64,000 nucleotides of DNA, from positions 1 through 64,000 of the forward strand of contig JASANC010001185.1 in the NCBI GenBank assembly GCA_030248135.1, in the 5' to 3' direction. Shown in pieces: positions 13,401 to 22,853 of the stretch (positions within the stretch are counted from its first letter, which is position 1; the number at the start of each line of letters is the position of its first letter). This DNA is from Theristus sp. LFF4_11. Lineage: Eukaryota; Nematoda; Chromadorea; Monhysterida; Xyalidae. The position numbers and the translations under genes were made by a program. Below the pieces are notes generated by a model that was not told the origin of the DNA, did not search any database, and was given only the letters and a program-made list of their open reading frames with translations.

Positions 13401-16095
13401 TTTGTTTGTTTGTTTGTTTGTTTGTTTGTTTGCTTGCTTGTTTGTTTTTTTGGTTGATTTGGCTAAACTAAACACGCACGCAAGCCATTCCGCGAGAAAA
13501 CAAAATCCACCAAACCCGAAAGAAACTGAAAACTCACCATTGTTATACAGAAAACATTCCACATTTTTCCCCATTCAGATGATCGCGAAATTCCTCGGCA
13601 TCGGTCAGCCGGCGGTCGAAGACAGCAGCACCAGCAACACTGGCGGGTCAACAACAGAGGGCCACCACGAACAAGACGACGGCGAAGACCAAGAAGACGG
13701 ATCGAACGTCGTCGCCGCCGCAAAATTCGAAATGCCGCGCGTTTTCTTCACGCATCTTCCGTTGGAGTTGTTGCCGAAGAAAGCGCTCGAAGGCGGCTGC
13801 AAGGTTTGTGGTGGGTTTTTGTGGTTTCAAGGGTCTGTTTTATGAAACTTGGAGGGTCCAATGGTGCTACACCGCTGAGCACCTGAATAAAATGATGAAA
13901 ACATCGGCACATTCATTTTTTTTCACGAAAACTGATTAGAATCACGCAATGAATTTTCTGGATGGACTGTCTTTTTTTGTCTGGCACACTCATTTGCTGC
14001 ATCATGCCAGGACATCTAAATCTATGTAGGTGTGGTGAGAGAGAGGTGAATCCTTGAAACTGAAGTCCGACACTAAAGTCAGTTCAGAGTTTCTGCGCGT
14101 TAAGCGATGTTTTCATGTTGTTTTTTGCTCTTATTTTTTGTATTCATAGATCATTTACATCGCGCGCAACCCGAAAGACAACGCAGTCAGCTTCTTCCAC
14201 TTCCACCAAATGGCGCGCTTCCTCGGTCTCCAGAAGACGACGTGGAACGAGTTCTTTCCGCTGTATCTCGTCGGCAAAAGTGAGTTTTTGTCGCAGCTTT
14301 TCAAATCTGTCTTAACTTTTTCCTTTCTCGGTTCCTGTGACTCGAGGTACATTGTATCTGAAATTGCAAAATGCTTTTTTTATTGTCGAAAAAGGTGAAA
14401 CATTGTTGAACAATTATCAGTCGGACAAGTTGAACAATGCACCTCTTGTTTGTATGCAGTTTGCTGATTGGCTGTTTTTGGAGATGATTGTGCTGCTGAT
14501 TGGTTCTAGCCGCAGCGGAAAAATATGCGAAGCTCCTGCGTGGGATATATATACCAATGAAACTTTCAAAGATGGCACAAATACCAGTTTTTTTAATGGT
14601 TCGCAGTCTACTGCGGTTCGTGGTTTGAGCACGTGTTGAGCTTCTGGAAGTTCAGCCGCGCCAATTCGAAAAACGTCCGATTTCTGAAATACGAGGACAT
14701 GAAAAAGGTCGGCTGTTCCATTCGTCTTTGACGGATTTCAGGATTGCGAAATTAGTTTTTTGTTCTTTTTGGTTTACAGAAAGGACATTGATGTTGCGGT
14801 TTTGTTGGTTGTTGTTCGCTTTCCGGAAATCAGTTGTCAAAGTTTATAAATCTTGTGAGTGTTTTATTCAACGATATAAAAAATAGCCAAATCGTTTTTT
14901 TTTGCAACGACTATGTTCTTGCTTGTTCATGGTCAATGTTGCACAGTTTACAAATGAGCACACCAGCAGGCCAGTGGTCAGTTTATAAAAGTGAGTGGTG
15001 TATGAAAACTGAGGAGTTTTACTCCAAACTGTCCTAAACCCTTCAATTTGTCCTCAACCAATGAACAAGCAGAAGACAGTTTCTTGCAGAACCTTCGTCA
15101 CGAAGTGGAGGCCATCTGCGATTTCGTGAACATCCCGCTTTCGGACGAGGTGCTGGAGCGAGTGGTGCGCCATTGCTCGTTTCAGGTTAGGGAAGGAGTG
15201 AACCTGTTTTTATAGAAACATCGTTTTTTTTTCACCAGAAAGAGGCCGTTAAAATTTTACCGTTCTTTTTTTCGTGAGAAATTGGGTGTTGAAAAATATT
15301 CCCAATTGTTATTTGCAGTCTGAAGTTGTTGTGATTTTGATTTTGTGGTTTTGTCACTGAGAACTTTGTCATTATCAGAAAAATCACCGAAAAAAGAGAC
15401 TTTGAACGAACGACAATCGATCCAATAAAAAAATACGTTGTCACCTGTTCCACTTTTCTTGCAGACCATGAAGGACAACAAAATGGCGAACCGTGACGGC
15501 GTCTGGTTGTTCAACCAGGACATCTCAAAGTTCATGCGAAAGGGTGCGTTCAATTTGTAAGCTTCTATTAATTTAATAAGTTTAAAAGTTTTGCGATTCA
15601 TGCGTTCAATTTATAAACGCTTCAAAAATATTTCGATTGTTTCTGGAGTTCATCAGATTGAAATGTTGCGTCTGTAGCTCAGGTGTAGTGCTTTCGTCTA
15701 CCGTTCTGTAGGTGGAAAGTTCGAACCCCGCTGCGGACAAGACACTTAATGGAGAAACTAAAGTGACCAACAAGATCTAATGGTCTACTCCCTCCAGAGC
15801 CGAGGGTAAATTGGGCTCGGGGCAGTATTGCCCGTTTCCGCCGGAGTTTGGTACCTTACGGTTTCTGGAACCGGTGCGTGAACAAATTGGTAAAAAAAAT
15901 GAAAACACAAAGAGAGTGAAATTTTGGAAATCAATTTTGTTGTGAAACTGAAAAAAATGCTTAGGCGTCGTCGGCGACTGGAAGAACTATTTCACGGTCG
16001 CACAGAACGAAGTGTTCGATCGAGTGTACGCGGCGAGAGTACAGCGGGACTGTCCCGATTTGACGTTTGAGTTCGAGCCCGCTGCTGTTTTGTGA
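10420..16095 (+). CDS. Cytosolic sulfotransferase (SULT family), 9 exons
   Basis: Transfers sulfonate from PAPS to hydroxyl or amine acceptors; substrate unknown. Exons: 10420-10488, 11415-11580, 13033-13178, 13579-13803, 14150-14279, 14607-14707, 15090-15185, 15465-15543, 15965-16095; phases agree and give about 380 residues. Motifs in order: YPKSGTTW (about 74-81, split by an intron, PAPS 5'-phosphosulfate loop), catalytic His in [11 protein letters not shown] (about 186), [14 protein letters not shown] (3'-phosphate site), FLKYEDMKK, and near the C-terminus [13 protein letters not shown]. It lacks a signal peptide. Family members are usually about 290-300 residues; the excess comes from a longer N-terminus and an acidic, Ser/Thr/Gly-rich insert (about 140-170) in exon 4 before the catalytic His. 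All key residues are present, so activity is expected. Confidence 0.93.
10891..11353. mobile_element. Long inverted-repeat element in sulfotransferase intron 1
   Basis: The left arm begins GGGTACTCCTTCAAAATATG and the right arm ends with its near-exact complement. Each arm is about 150 bp, with a spacer of about 160 bp. No coding capacity; it looks like a foldback-type MITE. Confidence 0.65.
11649..12969. mobile_element. TA-flanked palindromic MITE, interrupted by a hAT-like element
   Basis: The left end CAGTCGAACTGTAATTTA (preceded by TA) and right end ACGTTCGACTG (followed by TA) are the two termini of the CAGTCGAACTC family. They are separated by the 1,135-bp hAT-like element at 11778-12912. 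It lies in sulfotransferase intron 2. Confidence 0.75.
11778..12912. mobile_element. Non-autonomous hAT-like element, copy 1
   Basis: It starts CAGAGATGTGCAC and ends GTGCACACCTCTG, inverted complements with one mismatch. It is flanked by a perfect 8-bp duplication ATGTCGTT (11770-11777 and 12913-12920). Both ends carry GTCGCGC-rich subterminal repeats. An 8-bp duplication with CAG-type termini is characteristic of hAT transposons. No transposase frame was found. A longer copy is at 62374-63883. Confidence 0.85.
13189..13450 (+). repeat. (TTTG)n microsatellite, about 60 copies
   Basis: An almost perfect TTTG array that starts about 10 bp after the 5' splice site at 13179 of sulfotransferase intron 3. 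The open frames it creates on both strands (FVCL or QTNK repeats) are artefacts. Confidence 0.97.
15667..15893 (+). mobile_element. tRNA-derived SINE, family A copy 1
   Basis: The head reads GCGTCTGTAGCTCAGGTGTA (box A) and, further on, AAGTTCGAACCCCGC (box B), as in a tRNA. It is followed by a tRNA-unrelated body (TTAATGGAGAAACTAAAGTG and onwards). The same head and body recur in reverse at about 29968-30183. It lies in the last sulfotransferase intron. Confidence 0.75.
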
Positions 16096-17340
16096 AAGTT
16101 CTAGAGAGATTTTGTGCTTTTTTAAGCTTTTTTAGAAATTGTTTTCGGCTCAGCAGTGTGGAGGTTTTTCAGGTTTTGTTTCTTATATTATTGTATCTGC
16201 TTTCTGTTTTGTCGTGCTTTTTTTTGTTTTGTTTTTGTAAACTTTTGTCTTGTCTTCCATCGTGGATTTTTGTCTTGTCATTTTGTATTTTTTATCCACT
16301 CAGCAAAGTCAGACAATTTGCATGAAATGAGCTTTTCATTGTTCGTTTGGTTTTTTTTGAAAGTTTTCCCTGTTGCGCTTGTACCCGAAAGTTCTGAATT
16401 GAGTTTAGTGTTTTTGTTTGTTTTATCTGCCAGAGCTGTGCTTGTCTGCGTTTATTCGGGTCTTGATTTTTGGAGATTGCATTTTTTTGTTGTCAGTGAA
16501 TGGCTAGTTTGGTTGTTTTGCAGTTTTGCAGCTTTGTTTGCTTTTCAGTTTGACATTTGAAATGAACATTGTGTGCTCGAATGTTGTTCCGTTTGTTTCA
16601 CGTTCAGTTTTTTTCAATTTGCATTTCAACTTTGATATTTCTTGTTTTGATTTTCATTTTATTCGTCACCGTTGGTTACGCTGGAGCTGTCAAATGATTC
16701 GCTTTTGCTCAATTCATTTGTTGTTTGTGTATGTTTTGTGCGTTTTTGTGTTGATTTTGTCAGTGTTCGTTTGTTCTCGTGCGGGGTTTGCGTCTGTGTG
16801 TGTGTGTGTGCTTGTGCTTGTTGGTTAAATTTTTTTTGTTTGGTGTTTGTGTTGTTTTGGTCTGTACTTTGTGTTGTTGTTGTGTTGTGCTGTCTTTGCG
16901 GTTTGTGTTTTGTGTTTTTGCTCTGTGAAGTCTGATGTTGCAGTGTTTGTGTTTATTCATATTTTTGTTTGTGCTATTTGCGAAGTTTGCTTTTGCTATG
17001 TGTTATGGGTTATGGTGTTTGTTTGTGGACCGTTTTTTTTGTTTTTGAAGCCCTTGGACCAAATCTCCCTCCCGGTTTTTGCGTGCGCGCCAGTTTTTTG
17101 CCGAATAAACATTGTTTCGTTTTGGGATTTCGGAATTTTTATTTCTATGCGATATCAACGTGTAACATTACACACAAAAGGCTTTCGGTCTGTTTGCTGG
17201 AGCTTGTCACACATCAAGCACACACATAGTGCGTAGTTGCGTATGTGTGGTGTGCTGTGTGGCAGGTTCTCATGGACGGACGTTATCCTCCGATATCGAA
17301 TAAATTTTTTTTTAGTTTTTTTATGTTGAAGCTTTTTTTC
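16096..17340 (+). other. T/G-rich tract downstream of the sulfotransferase stop, probable 3' UTR and intergenic
   Basis: The + strand is strikingly rich in T and G and poor in A and C for about 1 kb. This makes long Cys/Phe/Val-rich spurious frames. An AATAAA at 17104-17109 is a candidate polyadenylation signal for the sulfotransferase. I see no gene here. Confidence 0.5.
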
Positions 17341-17354
17341 AGTAAAAAACAAAC

Positions 17355-20300
17355 ATGGTCAATCGCGCACTTGTGTCTTTGTTGCTGCTACTCATGAATG
17401 CTGTGCTGACCACAAAGACGCAGTCGACTGTAACGAGCGCTGGTAAAGGCCTGGTCAAAAGACCGTGCACTTTGTTGTATACACAGTAATGTTGCACGTT
17501 TGTTTTCGAAAGTACATCCAATTAGCTGATTGGTTGGTGGTCACAGGTCACGTGATGCATGCGATTCTATGCAAACACAGCGATTCATACACCGAAGCGT
17601 GCTATCAACCAATCAGCTATGTTATACCGTAGAGAGTTCGAGCGTAGACAAACTGAATTTCGCTTCCACTGCAAATGTAACACTGGCAACTGGCGAATCA
17701 GTCGAATTTTCTCAGTTTTCTTGGTTGCGAGCGCTGTATTTGTGTGAATTTCGCAGTTCCACCTTTTTTTATCGCGCAGGTCCGTGCGGACGCATACCGC
17801 GCGATGCGGATGACCGGCCACAGTGCACGGACGACGGTTGGTGCGACGCTGTTTTGTTTGTGATTTTGTCTGTCTTGAGCGTGACAAACGTGACAAATAA
17901 AAGCAGTCACTTCGCAAGCGTTCGGTCGCGTTGTTCGAATGTTGTTTTGTTGATGAATGTTGATTAATGTTGATGTTGATTGGTGAACGATTGTCGTCGC
18001 TCTCGTGTGCTTTGGGGGGGGCGTGTTGCATCAATTCGACATGGACGTCCAGCTATCACCCCCAGTATCCTCTAGCCTAGAAGTCCACAAATCACCATTT
18101 TCGTTGTTTTCTTTGACTTGGCGTCCAGCTCTGGCATCAACTATACACGCCACACACTTCGCATTCATGAAGTATCAATACGTGCGCGCGTGCATGAATA
18201 CGGACCGCGAATTGATGCGGTACATTTTTCCGCAAAGTGGCGGCAAATAATAACAACAACAACATACGTATCGGTGCGATACAACACTTTTCCGCAATTA
18301 TCAGCAACGCAACCACAGGGATTTTAATGATTTCTCACATTCGATTTCAGTTCTCCTTCGTTGCAGGTTACTTCGAACCGCTGCAGTGCACGGCCGGTGG
18401 CTGTTTGTGCGTGGACAGGCGTGGTGTCTCGATGGGGCCGCCGAGGTATTGCATGTTGATTCATTGGGTATTGATTTCTGTTGGTGAGAAAAGTCACAGC
18501 CTGTTTAGTGCTGAAACATGATGATACGTAGTTCCATCCAGTATGCTAACTCGCATTGATCCAGATTACAATCCACTACTGCGGCAAAAAGTTGGCACCT
18601 CAACATCAGGATCGTGATTTTTGTTGTCGGTGTTTTAGTTGCCGATAAAGAATCCGGGTTCCAATATGCCATAGAATGCTTCAAGTGAGAAGCAAATTCG
18701 CAACAAAAGTCGATCACTTTCTCAAAAAAAAGCGCTTGAGAAAAAACACTAATTTCCGCCTATGTTTTTTTGGGTTACCACAAAACTTCCTGGAAAACTG
18801 ATTCCATTCCAAACAATGACAGGAACAGTGGTTTTTGTGCGATGAACACGAGGAGTTCTGTTGTTGTTGTTGTTGTTGTTATTATTTTTCAGGTTATTCG
18901 ACAACGATGCCGCTTCGATCAACTGTGATCGACCGTGTGAGCAGGAGGCACGACAAGTCGAGCAGATGCTGCGTTCCGGCGTTGCGGACACGGACGTGCG
19001 TGCGCATTCCTGCAGACAGGATGGTCCGTGTGTCGTGTGTCGCCGGTTATTGGTGTTGGTGGTGTTAGGCGATGTTTCTTAGCCAGGGCTAACCGAGAGA
19101 AGCGTACAGAACGCCGTGGAGAGTGAAGCGCCCATCGACTGTTTCTCTGCCATTAAGTGCCCATACACCCCTTGGCGGGGCTAGATCCCTCGAACGCACA
19201 GACAACGAGTCTGACGCGCTACCACCAGGCCACACGTGCGGTGGCGTTTTGTTGTCGTCGGAGTTGTTGTTGTTTCTTTGTTGTTGTTGTTGTTGTAGTT
19301 TCGTTTCTTCGATGCACCTGACGTGCGCGCGCAAGTTGCGCGCAATGACACAGAAAAACCATCCACAAGAACTCGGGCGGAAGTTTTCATATTCCAATTC
19401 ATGCACACAAATTTTTACGGGCACGTCACGTCATGTCACGTCACGTCTTTATTCATGATGCAAAAAACTAGCGATCCGGCACGTCACGTCATCTTTAGAA
19501 CACGTGCTCGTTTATACAGGCATTCCATACATGACGTGCAGTGACGTGACGTGCTGCACTTATATGCGTCGTGCATGAATTGGCCTTACAGCATGGCCGA
19601 ATAAATGAGGCAGTCCATCAAGGCGGGATTAGTCGCTGACTAGGAGTTGTCTTTTTCAAAAATGCCAACATAATTTCCAATCATGTGTGCAAGGGAGAAA
19701 GAATGAACAGAATAATACGGATAATCCATTAGTTAAAAAAACGCATCAAATTTGGCATACAATTTGGTTTCTGAACTTCTTTTTCTTTCATTCAAAATTC
19801 GCGCGCTCCTTGCACCCTGAAAAAAGCTGCCATGTTTAATCGGATATACTGTAAGTGTCTTTTTTCTTTCTCATCCGCATGCACTGTTGCTGTTCACATC
19901 TCCAGGGCTCTACGAAGAACGGCAATGCCAGGCTGAAGGCTGCTACTGTTTGAATCGTCGCGGTAACATTCGGTACAGCCCAATTCAGCCGGTCGATAAT
20001 CCGACAGAACTGAACTGCGAGCTTGGTGCGTGATTGGGTTTTTCTGGTTTTCTGGGGTTTTTTCTTCTCTCTGTTTTTCGTTCGGTAGAGAACGCGTTTT
20101 GGGGTTGGTCAATCAATAGGAAATGTGTGAACAATTCAGTCCGGTCCGTGCTATCGAACTGGTGGGTTTTCGAGGATATTTTGAATTCGGTGAGAATTTT
20201 TACGATAACAAATTTCACAGATGTCACAAAAAGTAGATTTCACGGATTGAAACGTTTGTCAGATCCGCCCGGTCCTTGCACGATCGCGGCGGCGGCGGCG

Positions 20301-21639
20301 GCTGCAAACGGGACTCCGTCGCCCAGCTGCACGGATGACGGTTGGTAAGGTGAACGAGGAGAAATTGTGGAAGCCGAAATCAGCGAAAGTTTTGAAAATT
20401 ATCTACAGCTAAAATTATCTAAAAATCAGCTAGTTGCTTGTATTAGCGAGAATAGACTGCATCTATAAAAGTTCCGCATTTCTGAGCAAAAGCGGCCGTT
20501 GGAAAAGTTCACGAAAATTAGAGAGTAAATGAACAAATCCAATGGTGGGTGGGAGCCAATCCACAGGTGAAAAAAAACGCCGAGTCACTGATGATTACAT
20601 TTACCACCGGTAACCACCGGTCCACCACCCACCCAATACTGTGCAGGCCTATTCCGCGACCTCCAGTGTGTGCCCCTGCCACCAAGCGCCACGGACAGCA
20701 GCAGCCAATTCTGCGTGTGCGTGGACGCGTTTGGCGAGATTTACTGGCGACCGCCGTCATTGGCGACTCCGTACGACCAGACGGACTACTGCGACCGACC
20801 ATGCGCGCTGGTGACGGCTGCGGTCAGACTGGCGAATCGGCGGAACAACGCGGAGGCGACCAGCGTGCTGCCGAACTGTGCTGAGGATGGTGAGGGACAG
20901 GCGTGAATGGGAAATGTTGTACAGGCGATATGGTTGATATGTGCAAGCAGCTGATTGGTTGGTTGCTGGCGTTGTACGCGATGTGAAAGGAATGTGCAAA
21001 CGGGGATGTGTTCATACTGGGATATGGAAAATGTTGTACAGTCGTTCTGGTGAATATGTACAGGTGGCTGATTGGTTGGTTGCACACACACACGCGTGCA
21101 GTGTTGATACATCGCTGTGCAGGCGGAGTTTGCCTGCGCCGAACGCATACATCAACTGCATGTGTGTGTGCAACTAACCAATCAGCTAGTTGTACGTTTG
21201 TGTGCACGAATTAGAGCGACAGCTCTGCCCGTGTCTCTTCGTCTTATCCAGACGGACTGTACGTTGGCGAACGAAAATGTACCTGTTCTTGCTGTTGCTG
21301 TGCTTTCGGTGGGGCACCGGTTTTTTTCCTGCCTGGAAATATAAAAACCGGCTTTTTCACCACGTGTATGCTGGTTTCAGAACAACCGGCGACTTAACGT
21401 TGTTCAATTGCTGTGCTTGTTTGTTCTTCTGGCAGGCTTCTTCCTGGCGCGCCAGTGTCTGCCGAGTGGCGGCTGTCTTTGCGTCAGTCGAACTGGTGAA
21501 CAACTCAGTGACATTGTCGATGGCGCCATGGCTGACGTGCTGTTGAACTGTTGATGTTGATTGTTGCACTGTTGATCGTTTTGCAGAATTGTTGTTCGGT
21601 GTCGGCATCAGGAAACAATGGACCAACGGAGTACGGTAG
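17355..21639 (+). CDS. Secreted protein with four thyroglobulin type-1 domains
   Basis: Exons: 17355-17442, 17780-17836, 18367-18445, 18893-19023, 19906-20025, 20263-20340, 20647-20889, 21436-21495, 21587-21639, giving about 302 residues. The first exon encodes a signal peptide (MVNRALVSLLLLLMNAVLT). Four units follow, each with the type-1 pattern: Cys, then C-x-x-DG, aromatic or hydrophobic, QC, GC-x-C. The units are split by phase-1 introns exactly at the conserved DG, a known feature of this fold. The usual CWCV is replaced by CLCV, CYCL, CVCV and CLCV. Units 2 and 4 begin CDRPC with a longer helical segment; the third has a poly-Ala run. Such domains often inhibit cysteine or aspartic proteases, so a secreted protease inhibitor or matrix protein is plausible; no other domain is present. 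Confidence 0.88.
17510..17650. mobile_element. Diverged copy of the palindromic TA-flanked MITE
   Basis: Contains GCTGATTGGTTGGTGGTCAC and the inverse AACCAATCAGCTATG around a central ATGCATGC-type segment, in intron 1 of the thyroglobulin-type gene. The ends are worn. Confidence 0.5.
19080..19243 (-). mobile_element. tRNA-derived SINE, family B copy
   Basis: Read on the minus strand it has a box A-like CTGGTGGTAGCGCGTCAGAC and box B-like GTTCGAGGGATCTAGCC, then GGGTGTATGGGCACTTAATG. Related copies are at about 28838-28948 (-) and 39592-39745 (+). It lies in an intron of the thyroglobulin-type gene. Confidence 0.75.
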
Positions 21640-22853
21640 TGTTTGTTTAAACCGGTCAGGTTTTGTTTTTTTGCAGAGTATAGAGCACGCGAAACTTTGA
21701 ATTACAGAGAGAAGAACGAATGTATCGAGTTTAGATGAAACAAATCAAACACTTCATTTGTGGCTGAATATGTTTGCTAGCAACATCCGAGCCCGTTTGT
21801 TCTTCTGTCGTGCGCTCGGCGTCTGCGAAACAAAGTGACAGGTTTGAATAAACGTACTGTGCCTCTACCGTATTCCATGGGTCTCGACACTCGATCTTGC
21901 TGTCATATGTGTTTTTTGATCGGCTGTGGAAGCGGTCCACAGAATACGATAACTACCACATTCTTTGGTCTCGAAACGATTCCTATAATAATCTGCCCTG
22001 ACAATCAAGGCACATGAAACACTTTGTGCCCGAAACTGCATTCGGTATGACCGCCAAGAGTTTTGAGTTTTTTTTTTGTTGTTGCTAAATTATGTTTTGT
22101 TCTGAGTTTGAGTTCTGTTGCGATAGTTTCGAAGGATTCTGGTTCTTGGCAAAGTCATTGCATGCTTTCACATTTGTTGTCTTTTTTATGTGTGTTTTGT
22201 GTTAGAGTGATTAGTTTGCCTTCGATATGACTCAGAAATTCATGGGTATGGTACAGGATTGCTCAACGTGACAGTTCCTGAAATTGTTTGACAAAGCCGA
22301 TAAATAAACTTTGATGGTACACTTGTTTATGACTTTTGCATGTTCTTATGTTTGCCAAATTGCTTTTTATTAAATTGCGGTTTCCAAAAATCAGGGTTAC
22401 TTATCTTTGCTTCAGTTATGTGATCAACGTATTTTCGTGCACTTTGCGTTCTTGTGGTCGATTGATTTGATTCAGTGTTTGTGCGAAAATTTTGAGTTTC
22501 AAATTTCCTGGCATTTTTTATTCGCAGACACGTTTTGTCTGCGCAATCAAGTTTTGTGTTTCTGTCACAAAGATCGAATTCGCGATTTTGATACTATTCA
22601 GCTCGAAAGTGATGAAAATTTTTTTAAAAAATATAGACTGATTTCATCTCGAGCTTTCTGCCCCAAGTGATGTGCCAAACGATATGCTCCAACGATACCC
22701 AGAAGTATAAAGTCCGTCATGGGAAAGCTTTACCACGAATTGTGATATCGAACGTTCTGCGAGGCCTTTTACCCCGAACACATTTGGGCATCAATTGGGG
22801 TAGCAGTTTTACGGAGGTTTTTGTTTGTGTTATCGATCATCAAGGCGATCAAT
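21640..22853. other. Convergent intergenic region
   Basis: This lies between the stop of the thyroglobulin-type gene (+) and the stop of the deiminase gene (-). AATAAA at 21847-21852 and 22303-22308 on the plus strand, and at 22366-22371 on the minus strand, are candidate polyadenylation signals. No further gene is visible. Confidence 0.5.

Noticed and set aside
12957..13845. Long frames rich in QTNK or FVCL across 13.1-13.5 kb
   Set aside because: They are translations of the (TTTG)n array in a sulfotransferase intron; exon boundaries and phases of the real gene exclude them.
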